From assembly GCA_963782465.1 (NCBI GenBank), contig CAWAJR010000006.1, forward strand, positions 248,001-312,000: a stretch of 64,000 nt of DNA. The letters are read 5' to 3'. Source of the stretch: JAODBJ01 sp963782465 (GTDB lineage Bacteria; Actinomycetota; Acidimicrobiia; IMCC26256; PALSA-610). Under the pieces are notes generated by a model that made no database searches, was not told the origin of the DNA, and saw only the letters and a program-made list of their open reading frames with translations. This document shows, one piece after another, positions 28,183 through 37,328 of this stretch. The stretch's first letter is position 1, and each line of letters starts with the position of its first letter. Position numbers and translations under genes: made by a program.

Positions 28183-29261
28183 GCCGCGACCGATCCGCGC
28201 GCCGGCTCGGGCGCCTCGACGTCTCGCGCTCGGGGCGCGAGGTCACGGCGAAAGCGGGCGACCGCGAGACCGAGCACCGCGACCGCGAGGACGGCGAGGA
28301 GGCCGATCGGCTCCCACAGCGCGGAGATCGGCACCGCCTTCAGCATCACGCCCCGGCTGATCTCGATGAAATAAGTGAGCGGCAACACGTACGAGATCCA
28401 GCGCACGCCGGCCGCCATCGACGACACCGGGAAGATCAGCCCCGAGAGGAGCACCTGCGGCAACATCACCATGAACGCGAGCTGGATCGCCTGCCCCTGG
28501 TTCTGCGACACCGTGGAGATCAGCACGCCCATGCCCAAGGTCACGAGCAGGAACAGCGCCGCGCCGAGCGCGAAGGTCGCGACGTTGCCGACGAACGGCA
28601 CGTGGAAGACCGCGAGGCCGGTCACGATGATGAGCACGAGATCGACCGCCGCGACCATCAGGTAGGGCGCGATCTTCCCCGCGATCACGTCCCACGCTCG
28701 CAACGGCATGACCGCGAGTTGTTCGAGTGTGCCGCTCTGGCGCTCACGGACGATGCCGAGGCTCGTGATCAAGGTGCCGATGAAGACGAGGATGAGCCCG
28801 GCCAGCCCCGGGACCATGATCCACGACGTCGTCAGGTTCGGGTTGTAGAGCACTTGCACGCGCACGGCCGGCGCGGTCGCCGCGCTCGGCGCGGCCGGCG
28901 CCATCTTCGCGAACGCGCGTTCCGCCGCTTGCGCCGAGAACATCTGCGTACCGTCGAGCAGCACGAGCACACCGTTGGAACTGGTGACGACACCCACCTG
29001 CGCCCGGCCGTCGCGCAGGCGCGACTCCGCGGTGGAACGGCCCGCAGTCGTGCTGACCTCGACCACATGGAACGGAGCGGGCAGCGACGCCGCGATCTGT
29101 TCGGCACCGGGACCGACGACGACGGTCGGGATGCGCTCGACGTTGAAGCTGGCCGCGTAGCCGAACACCACGAGCAAGAGCACGGGCAGGGCGATCATCA
29201 TCACCAACGTCCGCCGGTCGCGCCGCAACTCGCGGAACTCCTTCGCCACCATCGCCCACAT
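28179..29261 (-). CDS. ABC-2 type permease (YbhR/YhhJ-like)
   Basis: 360 residues. One N-terminal transmembrane helix (TLVMMIALPVLLLVVFGYAA), a ~130-residue extracytoplasmic domain, then five helices (GLAGLILVFIGTLITSLGIV; YLMVAAVDLVLIIVTGLAVF; FALGAALFLLVTLGMGVLIS; AFMVMLPQVLLSGLIFPVSS; IGLLAVLAVAVLGLAVARF). The VRERQSGTLEQLAVMP coupling motif is present. First gene of the exporter operon; GGGAGGG ribosome site and the operator at 29291 lie just upstream. A single permease with two ATPases implies a permease homodimer. Confidence 0.88.
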   Translation of the reverse strand: MWAMVAKEFRELRRDRRTLVMMIALPVLLLVVFGYAASFNVERIPTVVVGPGAEQIAASLPAPFHVVEVSTTAGRSTAESRLRDGRAQVGVVTSSNGVLVLLDGTQMFSAQAAERAFAKMAPAAPSAATAPAVRVQVLYNPNLTTSWIMVPGLAGLILVFIGTLITSLGIVRERQSGTLEQLAVMPLRAWDVIAGKIAPYLMVAAVDLVLIIVTGLAVFHVPFVGNVATFALGAALFLLVTLGMGVLISTVSQNQGQAIQLAFMVMLPQVLLSGLIFPVSSMAAGVRWISYVLPLTYFIEISRGVMLKAVPISALWEPIGLLAVLAVAVLGLAVARFRRDLAPRARDVEAPEPARGSVAA

Positions 29262-29290
29262 GGCTGCGCCCTCCCGTTCCAGCCGCGATC

Positions 29291-29328
29291 GAGTTCAACG
29301 ACCGTTGAACTCTACAGCTGTTGAATTT
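29291..29328. promoter_or_regulatory. Operator of the ABC exporter/TetR operon
   Basis: Perfect 9-bp inverted repeat GAGTTCAAC-N4-GTTGAACTC at 29291-29312, followed 7 bp later by a third half-site GTTGAATTT at 29320-29328 (GTTGAA recurs at a 16-bp spacing). It lies 30 bp upstream of the permease start and is the only dyad in front of the operon that also encodes a TetR protein; local autorepression is the natural reading. Confidence 0.72.
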
Positions 29329-29360
29329 AGCGGGGAGGACCCGGCCGACGGGCAACCCCG

Positions 29361-30964
29361 CTACGGGGTCGCCGGCTCGTCGAAACCGATGGTGGGGGCA
29401 CGATCGGTCGGTACCGGGTGCCCGAAGTAGTCGCGTGCCGGTGCACCGGGCACGAGCACGCCCGCACCGATCGCCGGCGACCCCGGCCGCAACGCGAAGG
29501 CAATGCCTTCCCAGAAGCGGCCCGGTACCCGGCGGGCCGGATCGACGAACTGCGGGTCGGTCACCAGCGCGTTCGTACCCGATGCCGGGAGCCCGGAGAA
29601 CAGGTTGTTGGTGCAGTCGTTGCCGCACGGGAGCGGGCTGCTCTGCGGCTGCGTCGCCACCACGATGTTGTTCTCGAACGCGAAGTCGCCCGGCGCGAAC
29701 AGCGACGTTTCCGGGATCAGTTCCAGGGTCGCCAACGGCTTCGCGGCGACGAGGGTGTTGTTGTAGAAACGCAGCCCGGAGAGCGAACCGATGTTGCCCT
29801 CGCCGATCGCGCACGGCGCGTCGTTGAGTGTGGTGGCGTCGTCGACGCTCAGGTTGTAGCGCACCTCGGCCGCGCGCGGCTCCGCGTCGGTGCAGAGCAG
29901 GATGAAGCCACCCGCGTTGTCGTGGCTGTAGTTGTACTGGACGACGGTGCCGTCCTGGTTGTAGTCGATGTCGTAGCCGGTGCCGTCGCAGCCGTTGAAC
30001 TCCATGTTCGACACTTCGTTGTACTGGATGAGTGTCGAGTTCGCGCCGAACGCCCAGATGCCGGCGTTGCAGATCGGGTTGGGCTCGTTCCACGCGGTGC
30101 CGGCACCGTTGCCGTCGACGACGACGTTGCCTTCGAGCACCGCGCCGTCGGTTCCCGTCGCGACGATGCCGTCGCCGGCGAGATGCGCGAGCCGGTTCCT
30201 GCGGACGACGACGTTCGTCGACGCGTCCGGCCACGCCTCGCCCGCCCGGGGCCGGCTCCCACCCGAGGCACCCTCGATGAAGATGCCGCTGCGCGACACG
30301 TCGGTGATGCGATTCTGCTGCAAGGTGACACCGTCGAAGCGCCCGTTCGACCCGTTCGACGCGAAGGTGTCGACCTGGATCCCGCCGCTGCCCTCCCGGT
30401 CCTTGCGCAGGTCACCCGCGACGTCGTGCACATACATGTCGCGGACCGTCACGTCGCGCACGACCACACCGTTCGCAACCAGGTAAACGCCTCGACGGCG
30501 TGCGGCCGTGGCGCCCGGGTTGGTGACGTCGAGGTCTTCGAGCACCACGTGGCTCAGGTTGGCGAGCAACACGGCATCTTCTCCCGTGCCGACGATGCGT
30601 GGCAGCGCCCCGAACCCGTAGGCGCCGATCACGACCGGTCGCCCCTCCGCGCCCGACCCTTGGGGCTCGAGCACACCGGTGCACACCGAACCGCGGCGCA
30701 GCAGGACCCGATCGCCGGCCCGAGCTGACGGGCGTCAGCGTCGGCCAGGGTGTTGAACGGGTGCGTGAGCGATCCGTTCCCGCCGGTGCGCGCCCCGCAA
30801 TCGACGAACACCGTCCGCCCCCGGAACGGGTGACCGCCGCCGGGGACGACACACGACGTCGCAACGAGCGGGCCGAACAGCGCGAGCGCGATCAGCCGAC
30901 CGTGCCGGGGTCGCAATCCTCGGCCCCATCCGCGTTCCCGTTTCGTTTCGGTTCGTCGCGCCAT
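29361..30964 (-). CDS. Secreted right-handed beta-helix lipoprotein; one apparent frameshift
   Basis: About 534 residues. ATG 30964 follows TACGTT-N6 (30971-30976), a leaderless arrangement. N-terminal basic stretch, hydrophobic helix (LIALALFGPLVATS) and lipobox Cys in ATSCVVPG predict a lipoprotein. GRTVFVDCGARTGGNGSLTHPFNTLADA is the opening repeat of parallel beta-helix proteins; near 30714-30717 a lost G (CCGGCGAT for CCGGGCGAT) breaks the frame, which resumes as DRVLLRRGSVCTGVLEPQGSG. The rest is beta-helix coils (VVVRDVTVRDMYVHDV, NRITDVSRSGIFIEG, YNEVSNMEFNGCDGTGYDIDYNQDG). Likely surface polysaccharide-binding or lyase-like; no catalytic site assigned. Confidence 0.8.
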
Positions 30965-31035
30965 TCGGCGAACGTACAACGGCCCCCGAGGCACGACCAG
31001 AACGCTCGGACGCGCTGTCGCGTAGGGTCTCTGAC

Positions 31036-31098
31036 ATGAGCGAGCGTGTTCGTGGAAAAAGCGGTCGGCGGTGCGAGCTCAAGGAGCGGGAAACATGA
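31036..31098 (+). CDS. Possible leaderless 20-residue upstream ORF (MSERVRGKSGRRCELKERET)
   Basis: TAGGGT at 31023-31028 lies 7 nt before this ATG, matching the leaderless pattern seen elsewhere in the window. The tiny frame is rich in charged residues and its TGA overlaps the ATG of the MaoC gene (ATGA at 31095), with AAGGAGCGGG inside it serving as the MaoC ribosome site. Could be a leader peptide coupling translation; no homology can be claimed. Confidence 0.35.
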   Translation: MSERVRGKSGRRCELKERET

Positions 31099-31577
31099 GC
31101 GATTCCGCAGCCAAGGCGTTCGAGTTGTTCCGAGCCGACATCGGCAACGATGAAGGCACCGGCGAGTGGTTCCAGGTCACCCAGGACCAGATCAACCAGT
31201 TCGCCGACGTCACGCACGACCACCAGTTCATCCATGTCGATCCCGAAGCGGCCAAGGCGACCCCGTTCGGGACCACGATCGCGCACGGGTTCCTGACCCT
31301 GTCGATGCTCACCCACCTCGCCCACGGTGCGAGCAGCGCGCCGGCCGACCCCGCGCGCTACGAGGGTGTGGTGATGGGCATCAACTACGGGTTCAACCGG
31401 GTGCGCTTCGTCAGCCCGGTGAAGGTCGGGTCGCGCATCCGAGCGCGGGCCGTCACCAGCAACGTCGAGCTCAAAGGCAACGCCATCGAGATCGCCCGCA
31501 ACTTCACGGTCGAAATCGAAGGCGAGGAGAAGCCCACGCTCGTCGCCGAGTGGGTCACGCGCACCGTCTACGCGTAG
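31095..31577 (+). CDS. MaoC family (R)-specific enoyl-CoA hydratase
   Basis: 160-residue hot-dog protein. Hydratase-2 motif: FADVTHDHQFIHVDPEAA (Asp and His of the catalytic dyad), then PFGTTIAHGFLTLSML and the INYGFNRVRFVSPVKVGS strand. ATG 31095 with AAGGAGCGGG 5 nt upstream. Single-domain MaoC/NodN-like proteins hydrate enoyl-CoAs in beta-oxidation or hydroxyacyl synthesis. Stands alone between a lipoprotein gene (divergent) and a secreted hydrolase. Confidence 0.88.
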   Translation: MSDSAAKAFELFRADIGNDEGTGEWFQVTQDQINQFADVTHDHQFIHVDPEAAKATPFGTTIAHGFLTLSMLTHLAHGASSAPADPARYEGVVMGINYGFNRVRFVSPVKVGSRIRARAVTSNVELKGNAIEIARNFTVEIEGEEKPTLVAEWVTRTVYA

Positions 31578-31724
31578 AGCCCCGGCCGACCGAGGCCGTT
31601 TGAAGATCCGGCCGCGTGGGTAGTCACGCACACGCTCGGCACCGCCGCCGCGTCGGCGGCGTGCGCGGGCAGCACCAGGCACCGGTCGGGGCGCAGGTCC
31701 CCACGTCGACAAAGGCGGAGCGGG

Positions 31725-34087
31725 ATGAAGAACGCCCGACGGGCAACACGGAAGCGCGCGATCGCGATGGTCGTTGCGGTGTCGACGGGCACCTTCCTGG
31801 CCGCCGGTTCGCTCCCCGTTGCGCGCGCTTCGGCTTCGACGCCGGCCTTCAGCGCGTCCGGGAGCGCGGAGCAGGTGTACGTGACGGGCCTCGCACCGTA
31901 CGCACAGATGTCGCTCGTCGCCCGCGCCGGGAACACACTCGCCACGCAGCAGGCCGACTCGCTCGGCGGCCTGCTGTTCCGCGACGTACCGCCGGGGAAG
32001 GGCTACCGCGTCCGCCGGGATGCCGACGGCACGGAATCTGCCGCGCTGACCGTGCACTCCGACAAGACGGCGCCGTGGGACCCTGCGATCTACAACCAAT
32101 CGATCCCCGACAACGGGTACACGTACCTCACCACGCGCGACGGGACGAAGCTCGCCATCGACGTCCACCCGCCGACGAGCCCTGCGGGTGAGCCGGGGCT
32201 CCCGCCCGGTATACCGCTCCCGAACGGTCCCGACTTCACCCCGCCGTACCCGACGTTGATCGAGTACTCCGGTTACGGGTACGCCGACCCGGCCGGGCCG
32301 GCCAACGGCATCGCCGTCCTCGCGAACTTGATGGGCTTCGCGGTGGTCGACGTGAACATGCGCGGCACCGGCTGTTCGGCGGCGCGTTCGACTTCTTCGA
32401 GCCGCTCCAGAACCTCGACGGCTACGACGTGATCGAAACGATCGCGCACCAACCATGGGTACGCGACCACAAGGTCGGGATGATGGGCATCTCCTACGGC
32501 GGGATCAGCCAGCTGTTCACCGCGCAGCTGCGGCCACCCGACCTCGAAGCCATCGCGCCGCTGTCGGTCCTCGACGCCACCGCGACGACCCTCTATCCGG
32601 GGGGCACGCTCAACACCGGCTTCGCGGTCGCCTGGGCACAGGAACGCCAGCACGACGCGCAACCAGCCGGGCCGAACACCGGGCAGCCGTGGGCCTACCA
32701 GCAGATCCAAAGCGGCGATACGACGTGCGCGGCCAACCAGGCGCTCCACGGAGAAGCAGCCGACCTCATGGCGAAGATCACCGCGAACGCGCACTACGAC
32801 GCCGCGGTCGCCGACCCGCTCGACCCCGTCACGTTCGTCCACAAGATCAACGTGCCCGTCTTCATCGCCTGCCAGTGGGAGGACGAACAGACCGGCGGGC
32901 ACTGCCCCGAACTCGTTCGGCACTTCACCGGGACGACGCAGAAGTGGTTCACGTTCACGAACGGCGCGCACATCGATTCGCTCGACCCCGACACGTACAA
33001 CCGCTGGTACGACTTCCTGGAGCTGTTCGTCGCGCACCAGGCACCGGCGCTGAACGCCGCGATCACCCGGGCCGCCGCCCCGGTCATCTACCAGCAGGCG
33101 ATGGGCGTCCCGCTGACCGACGTGGTCACGTTGCCGCCCGACCCGGTCCAGTCGTTGCCGACCTACAACGCCGCGCTCGCCGCGTTCGAGCAGCTCCCGG
33201 AAGTCCACGTGGGCTTCGACAACGGCGCCGGCCGGCTGCTCGGCAGCAGTTCGAACCCGGGCGACCCGTACGCGGGGTACACGCAAGACTTCTCGTCGTT
33301 CCCCGTGCCCGGCACCACCGCGCGTACCTGGTACTTCGGGGCAGGCGGGGTGCTCACCGACAAACCACCGACGAACGCCGGGACCAACTCGTTCACCGCG
33401 AACGCCGGCGCCGTCGCGCTCACCGACTACGGGACCAACACCGCAACGGGCGGCTTGTGGGGCAACGCATCCCAATGGGAATGGAACTGGCAACCAGGTC
33501 CGCCCGGCACCGCGGTCTCGTACGTCTCCCCACCACTTCCTGCGAACACGACGGTCGTCGGTGCCGGCGCCGTCGACCTCTGGGTGCGATCGTCGACCCC
33601 CGACGTCGACCTCCAAGCCACCGTCAGCGAGGTGCGACCCGACGGGAACGAGACGTTCGTGCAGAACGGTTGGATCCGCGCGAGCGAGCGGAAGCTGTCG
33701 ACGAACTCGAAGAACATGTTCAAGCAGCCCAGCACCACGCTCGAACCGATCCCGACGTTCACCGCCGCGGACGCGTCGCCCATGCCCGCCGGCGAATTCG
33801 CGAAGGTCGTCGTGCCGCTCTACTACGAGGGCCACGCGTACCGCGCCGGTTCGCGCATCCGCGTGACGATCTCGGCGCCGAACGGCACCCAGCCGGTGTG
33901 GTCGTTCGGCCAGACCGAGCCGGACGGAACCGCGACCGCATCCATCGCGTTCTCGCCGTCGATGCCGTCGAGCATCGTGTTGCCCGTGGTTCCCGGCGCG
34001 AGCGTGCCGACTCCGTTGCCCGCGTGCCCGAGCCTGCGCAACGAACCGTGCCGGCCCTACCAGGAGTCCGTCAACACCGCGCCGTAG
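31725..34087 (+). CDS. Secreted CocE/NonD (X-Pro dipeptidyl-peptidase-like) hydrolase; one apparent frameshift
   Basis: About 786 residues when joined. N-terminal Sec signal (RAIAMVVAVSTGTFLAAGS ... ARASA). Then TRDGTKLAIDVHPP, PTLIEYSGYG and VDVNMRGTGCS; at 32377-32380 a G appears lost (TTCGGCGG for TTCGGGCGG), after which GAFDFFEPLQNLDGYDV and IETIAHQPWVRDHKVG follow. The nucleophile elbow is MGISYGGIS, with a later D in QWEDEQTGG and H in NGAHIDSL completing the expected Ser-Asp-His set. The C-terminal galactose-binding-like jelly-roll (LWVRSSTPDVDLQATVSEV) is typical. Cleaves esters, amides or acyl groups outside the cell. Confidence 0.83.
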
Positions 34088-34139
34088 CCATGCCGAACAC
34101 GCGGTCGCGAGGTTCGATCGCGTGCGGTAGGCCGCGGGC

Positions 34140-34283
34140 GTGCCGAGGGCCGACGTCGACCAACATCTCGTCGTGTACTCGGCGGCACCGGGCACGCCCG
34201 CCGCCGAAGCCCTGGCGCTGCTTCGAGTGATCGGGTTGCAGGACCTCGACGCGGGCGTCGACGATCAGCGAACCGGGGTTTGA
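34140..34283 (+). pseudogene. C-terminal remnant of an MmyB-like XRE regulator
   Basis: A GTG-initiated 47-codon frame reads ADVDQHLVVYSAAPGTPAAE followed by ALALLRVIG. The 'Q-LVVY-A-PG-P-AEALALL' pattern is the C-terminal end of MmyB-domain XRE regulators. There is no helix-turn-helix or PAS-like MmyB core upstream (the preceding DNA is the CocE gene end), so it is a fragment. Overlaps the end of the opposite-strand membrane-protein gene. Confidence 0.5.
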
Positions 34284-34840
34284 CGCGACGAGCGGTTCCA
34301 CGGCGACGAGTACACGATGGCCAGAACGACGGCCAACACGCCGATCATGAGGAGCGCCGCGGCCACGACGACGACACCGCGCGCGACCAGTTCCGTGTGG
34401 TCGGCGAACGGGCCGGGAAAGCCGAACACCCGGAGCGCGGCCGCGCCGTGGGGACCGAAGCGAACGTTGGGCGCCTGACCGGGCGCAGCCCGCGACGACG
34501 AATGGAACCCGACGGCGGCGACCGCCAACGCCAGCGCGGCGATGACCACCGCGACGCCGGCGACGACGGCGAACACAATGGGACGCAGAAACACACGCGA
34601 CGCGCCCGACGGGCGCGACGGGCTCGCGGGCGAACCGACGACGCCGCGGGCCTCGGCCCAGGCCGCGGCGAACGACTGCGGATCGAAGATCCCGTTCCCC
34701 ACGACGTCTTCGGCGGAAGCGCCTTCTGCCGCGGCTTCGTCCAAGTCGGCCGACAGATCGGCGGCCATCTCGTTCGCGATGGCGTCATCCACGCCGAGCC
34801 GCCTCCACTCGCGCCGGCACGCCTCGACGAACGCGTTCAC
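34265..34840 (-). CDS. Two-helix membrane protein partnered with PadR
   Basis: 191 residues. N-terminal ~70 residues are a cytoplasmic helical domain (ACRREWRRLGV, ADLSADLDEAAAEG, DPQSFAAAWAEA) resembling DUF1700/DUF1707-type permease-chaperone or anti-sigma-like partners encoded with PadR regulators. Transmembrane helices at ~88-113 and ~153-177. ATG overlaps the PadR stop (ATGA). A PadR-controlled sensor or envelope-stress membrane protein is the usual inference; no catalytic function visible. Confidence 0.75.
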   Translation of the reverse strand: MNAFVEACRREWRRLGVDDAIANEMAADLSADLDEAAAEGASAEDVVGNGIFDPQSFAAAWAEARGVVGSPASPSRPSGASRVFLRPIVFAVVAGVAVVIAALALAVAAVGFHSSSRAAPGQAPNVRFGPHGAAALRVFGFPGPFADHTELVARGVVVVAAALLMIGVLAVVLAIVYSSPWNRSSRQTPVR

Positions 34841-35187
34841 GCTTCAACCTCCACGCTGGGATGCAAGACCAGGTCGATGGCGTCTCGTGCCGCGACCCAC
34901 TCGGCCACACCTTCCGACAGCGCTCGCTCGCCTCGGTGCGACAGGCTGTAGTACTTCCGCGGCGGGCCGCCGTTGCTCGCGGCGCGATGGACCTTCACCA
35001 GGCCGTCTCGCTCGAGGCGACCGAGCAGCGGGTAGATGGAGCCCTCGCCCACGATCGACAGGCCGCGGGCACGAAGACGCTTGGTCATCTCGTAGCCGTA
35101 CGCCGGCCCCTCGCCCATCACGGCCAGGAGGCACAGATCGAGCACACCGCGGAGCAACTGGCTCCGCCGACCATCCGCACTTGCCAT
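34837..35187 (-). CDS. PadR family transcriptional regulator
   Basis: 116 residues. Winged helix: LLRGVLDLCLLAVMGEGPAYGYEM, then GEGSIYPLLGRLERDGLV and PPRKYYSLSHRGERAL are the diagnostic PadR blocks. ATG 35187 is chosen over an upstream start because TACCTT (complement of 35195-35200) lies 7 nt ahead and TTGCAT (complement of 35218-35223) 17 bp further, i.e. a complete leaderless promoter. The promoter is embedded in dyads (see operator), so autorepression is likely. Confidence 0.88.
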   Translation of the reverse strand: MASADGRRSQLLRGVLDLCLLAVMGEGPAYGYEMTKRLRARGLSIVGEGSIYPLLGRLERDGLVKVHRAASNGGPPRKYYSLSHRGERALSEGVAEWVAARDAIDLVLHPSVEVEA

Positions 35188-35193
35188 GCACCA

Positions 35194-35225
35194 CAAGGTA
35201 CTGCGAACTACCTTGCAATGCAAGG
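35194..35225 (-). promoter_or_regulatory. PadR promoter with overlapping operator dyads
   Basis: CAAGGTA (35194-35200) and TACCTTG (35209-35215) form a perfect 7-bp dyad with 8-bp spacer; TACCTTG is shared with a second perfect palindrome CCTTGCA-A-TGCAAGG (35211-35225). On the minus strand the -35 TTGCAT lies in the second palindrome and the -10 TACCTT in the first, spaced by exactly 17 bp. Three half-sites thus cover the whole promoter of the PadR-membrane protein operon. Confidence 0.7.
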
Positions 35226-35251
35226 AAGTCGAGGCTCGAGCCTTGGTCGCG

Positions 35252-36082
35252 CTAGCGCAGTTCCCACTCCACTCGTTGCGTGTTCTTCTTGAACGCGTCC
35301 TGCCCGGTTGCGAGGTTGTCGTACTGCGTCCCGAGGAGCACCAGCGACGACACCTGGGAGACCGCGTTCCTGCGGCCGACCTCGTGGGCCATCCAGATCG
35401 AGCGAACGGTCCCCTGGATGGCGAGCGGCGGCGCCGACGCGATGCACTCGGCGACCCACCATGCCCGTTCCATCAGACGATCGAGCGGCACGACTTCCGA
35501 CACGAGACCGACCTGGTGGGCGCGCTGGGCCGAGATGCGCTCGTGCGAACCGAGCAACTGGCAGCGCAAGACCTCGCCGAGCGGCATCTTCTGCAGCAGG
35601 TGCACGGACTCGAAGCCGGCGACCATGCCGTAGGTGACATGCGGGTCGAAGTAGGTCGCGTGCTCGGCCGAGATGATGATGTCCGCCTCGCCCAACATGT
35701 ACAGCGCACCGCCGCACGCGAGCCCGTTGACCGCCGCGATCACCGGCTTCCACATGTCGTTCTGTTTGGGGAGGATGTACGAGCCGGGATCGTTGAACAT
35801 GAACGGTGTCGACACCCGACCCGTCGGCCGGTTACGCCCCTCGGGGTCGGCGAGGTACTCCTCGATCGACTCGTTACGGTCGATGCCCGCGCAGAACGCC
35901 TTCTCGCCCGCGCCGGTGAGGATGACGGCACGAACGTCGTCGTCGTTGCGCAACGAACGCCACACGTGCTGCAACTCGCGTTGCATCAGGTAGTTGAAGG
36001 CGTTGTGGAACTCGGGCCGGTTGAGCGTCAGCACCGCCACGCCGTCGCGCTGCTCGTAACTGAGCGTCTCCAAGTCGTCCAC
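35252..36082 (-). CDS. Enoyl-CoA hydratase/isomerase family protein (long-loop paralogue)
   Basis: 276-residue crotonase closely related to the one at 14895: both contain a long loop ending NDPGS...PK..D.WKPVIAAV and then the block ACGGALYMLGEADIIISAEH and FDPHVTYGM. Oxyanion-hole strands AVILTGAGEKAFCAGID and AVNGLACGGAL are intact. GTG 36082 is preceded by AAGGAG at 6 nt. Its 3' end is 27 bp from the PadR operator. Follows the PhyH gene on the same strand (88-bp gap) and may be cotranscribed. Confidence 0.86.
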   Translation of the reverse strand: MDDLETLSYEQRDGVAVLTLNRPEFHNAFNYLMQRELQHVWRSLRNDDDVRAVILTGAGEKAFCAGIDRNESIEEYLADPEGRNRPTGRVSTPFMFNDPGSYILPKQNDMWKPVIAAVNGLACGGALYMLGEADIIISAEHATYFDPHVTYGMVAGFESVHLLQKMPLGEVLRCQLLGSHERISAQRAHQVGLVSEVVPLDRLMERAWWVAECIASAPPLAIQGTVRSIWMAHEVGRRNAVSQVSSLVLLGTQYDNLATGQDAFKKNTQRVEWELR

Positions 36083-36169
36083 GACCAACTCCTTCTCGCT
36101 GCTCGACGCGCCGCTTCGAGCGCGTGACCCTAGGGCGAAGCGCGACGACCTGCAGTTCGAGGGGCGCAC

Positions 36170-37066
36170 TCAGCGGTACGGCGTCAGGTCGGCACGGGGG
36201 TAGCGCGCCTGGGTGTCGGCCAAGGTCTGCTCGTCCCAGTACGGGTCGCCAGGCGCGGGGAACCCGAACACCGATCGTTCCCGCGGGGTCGCCCGCTCGA
36301 TGAGTTCGCCCCACTCGGCGCTGAGCGCGTGGGTGGCCCAGCCGACCCGGCCCGTCCAGCGCGGTCCCCATACGTCGTAGTCGGTGAGCATGCTGAAGCG
36401 GGCTGATCGCTCGGCCGTCATGCGCGATGCACGGTGCACCATGTCGGTCCGGAACGAGAACAGGGTCCCCGCCGGCCCGGTCACCGAGACCTCCTCGCCG
36501 GCGAAGGCGCCGGCCGGGAGATAGTTCGTGACGTAGTCGTTCGCCGATCCGTCGAGCGTGCTCGGCCAGTACGGCACGCGGTCGCCCACCGGCAGCGGGA
36601 CGACCTTGGTCGGCCCGTCGTCCTCGCCGACGTCGGACAGCAGGAGCCAGCTCACCATCTGCGTCGCCGGATCGGACCGCTTCGGGACGACGAGCGTGTG
36701 GTTGCCGAAGTCGCGGTGATGCTGCTGGTCGTAGTCGACCGCGCCGGCGTACTTGGCCCACAGCTCCGCGTCGTAGAGACGCAGGTCTGCGGAGCCGAGG
36801 AAACGCTCAGCCAGGTCGAGAAGGTCAGGATGGAAGGCCAGGCGGTTCAGGTCCCACGATCGCCACGGGCCGGTGACGAGGCCGGCCCACTGGCTCGTCG
36901 CCAACCAGGCGTGCGCAGCCGGGTCGGCGAAGTACTCCTCCGGCCGGGGGTAATGCAGCCAGAGCGCCTCGCGGGCCGCCGCGAGCTCGTCGGCCCCGAG
37001 GAAGCCCTCGAAGACGAGGTAGCCACGCTCCCGCAGGTCCGTCACGCAACCGTCGGGCACCCTCAT
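36170..37066 (-). CDS. Phytanoyl-CoA dioxygenase (PhyH) family protein
   Basis: 298 residues, Fe(II)/2-oxoglutarate oxygenase. The metal facial triad is H117-x-D119 in QQHHRDFGNH and H211 in TDMVHRAS; R223 in SARFSML is the likely 2-oxoglutarate anchor. N-terminal RERGYLVFEGFLGADELA is the family opening. Hydroxylates a branched or cyclic lipid. Divergent from the TetR-P450 unit, whose product and PhyH could act on the same compound. Confidence 0.86.
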   Translation of the reverse strand: MRVPDGCVTDLRERGYLVFEGFLGADELAAAREALWLHYPRPEEYFADPAAHAWLATSQWAGLVTGPWRSWDLNRLAFHPDLLDLAERFLGSADLRLYDAELWAKYAGAVDYDQQHHRDFGNHTLVVPKRSDPATQMVSWLLLSDVGEDDGPTKVVPLPVGDRVPYWPSTLDGSANDYVTNYLPAGAFAGEEVSVTGPAGTLFSFRTDMVHRASRMTAERSARFSMLTDYDVWGPRWTGRVGWATHALSAEWGELIERATPRERSVFGFPAPGDPYWDEQTLADTQARYPRADLTPYR

Positions 37067-37182
37067 CGACGCCCGAAACTAACCGGTGCGTCATCCAAGC
37101 CGGAAGGAAGCCGGCTGCGCCGTCGCCGACCCGCAAACCTTCGCGCCTTCGAAGTGACCGACGGCGCGCTCGGACTGCCGAG

Positions 37183-37217
37183 TTGCAGAAGTGTGGGCAT
37201 ATGTCTACACTTTCCGG
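37183..37217 (+). promoter_or_regulatory. Promoter and operator of the TetR-P450 operon
   Basis: -35 TTGCAG (37183-37188), exactly 17 bp, -10 TACACT (37206-37211), then 6 nt to an ATG at 37218. A perfect dyad AAGTGT-N3-CATATG-N3-ACACTT (37189-37212) fills the spacer and covers the -10; its centre is itself the palindrome CATATG. Binding here would directly block RNA polymerase, the classic TetR autorepression layout. The divergent PhyH gene may share it. Confidence 0.72.
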
Positions 37218-37328
37218 ATGCAGTCGAGCGGTGACGACCTCGGCCCCGTCGGGTCGCGCGTTCCGCTCGCGGTTCGCGGTCCCGACTTCGGCGAGCGCGG
37301 CGTCAACTCGCAGTTGGCCCCTCATTGA
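37218..37328 (+). CDS. Possible leaderless 36-residue leader ORF before TetR
   Basis: Begins MQSSGDDLGPVGSR and ends with a TGA that overlaps the TetR start as TGATG. The ATG is 6 nt after the -10 box with no ribosome site, so a leaderless transcript would be translated from here and the TetR gene reached by termination-reinitiation. No homology; the alternative is that this is simply 5' untranslated RNA. Confidence 0.35.
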   Translation: MQSSGDDLGPVGSRVPLAVRGPDFGERGVNSQLAPH

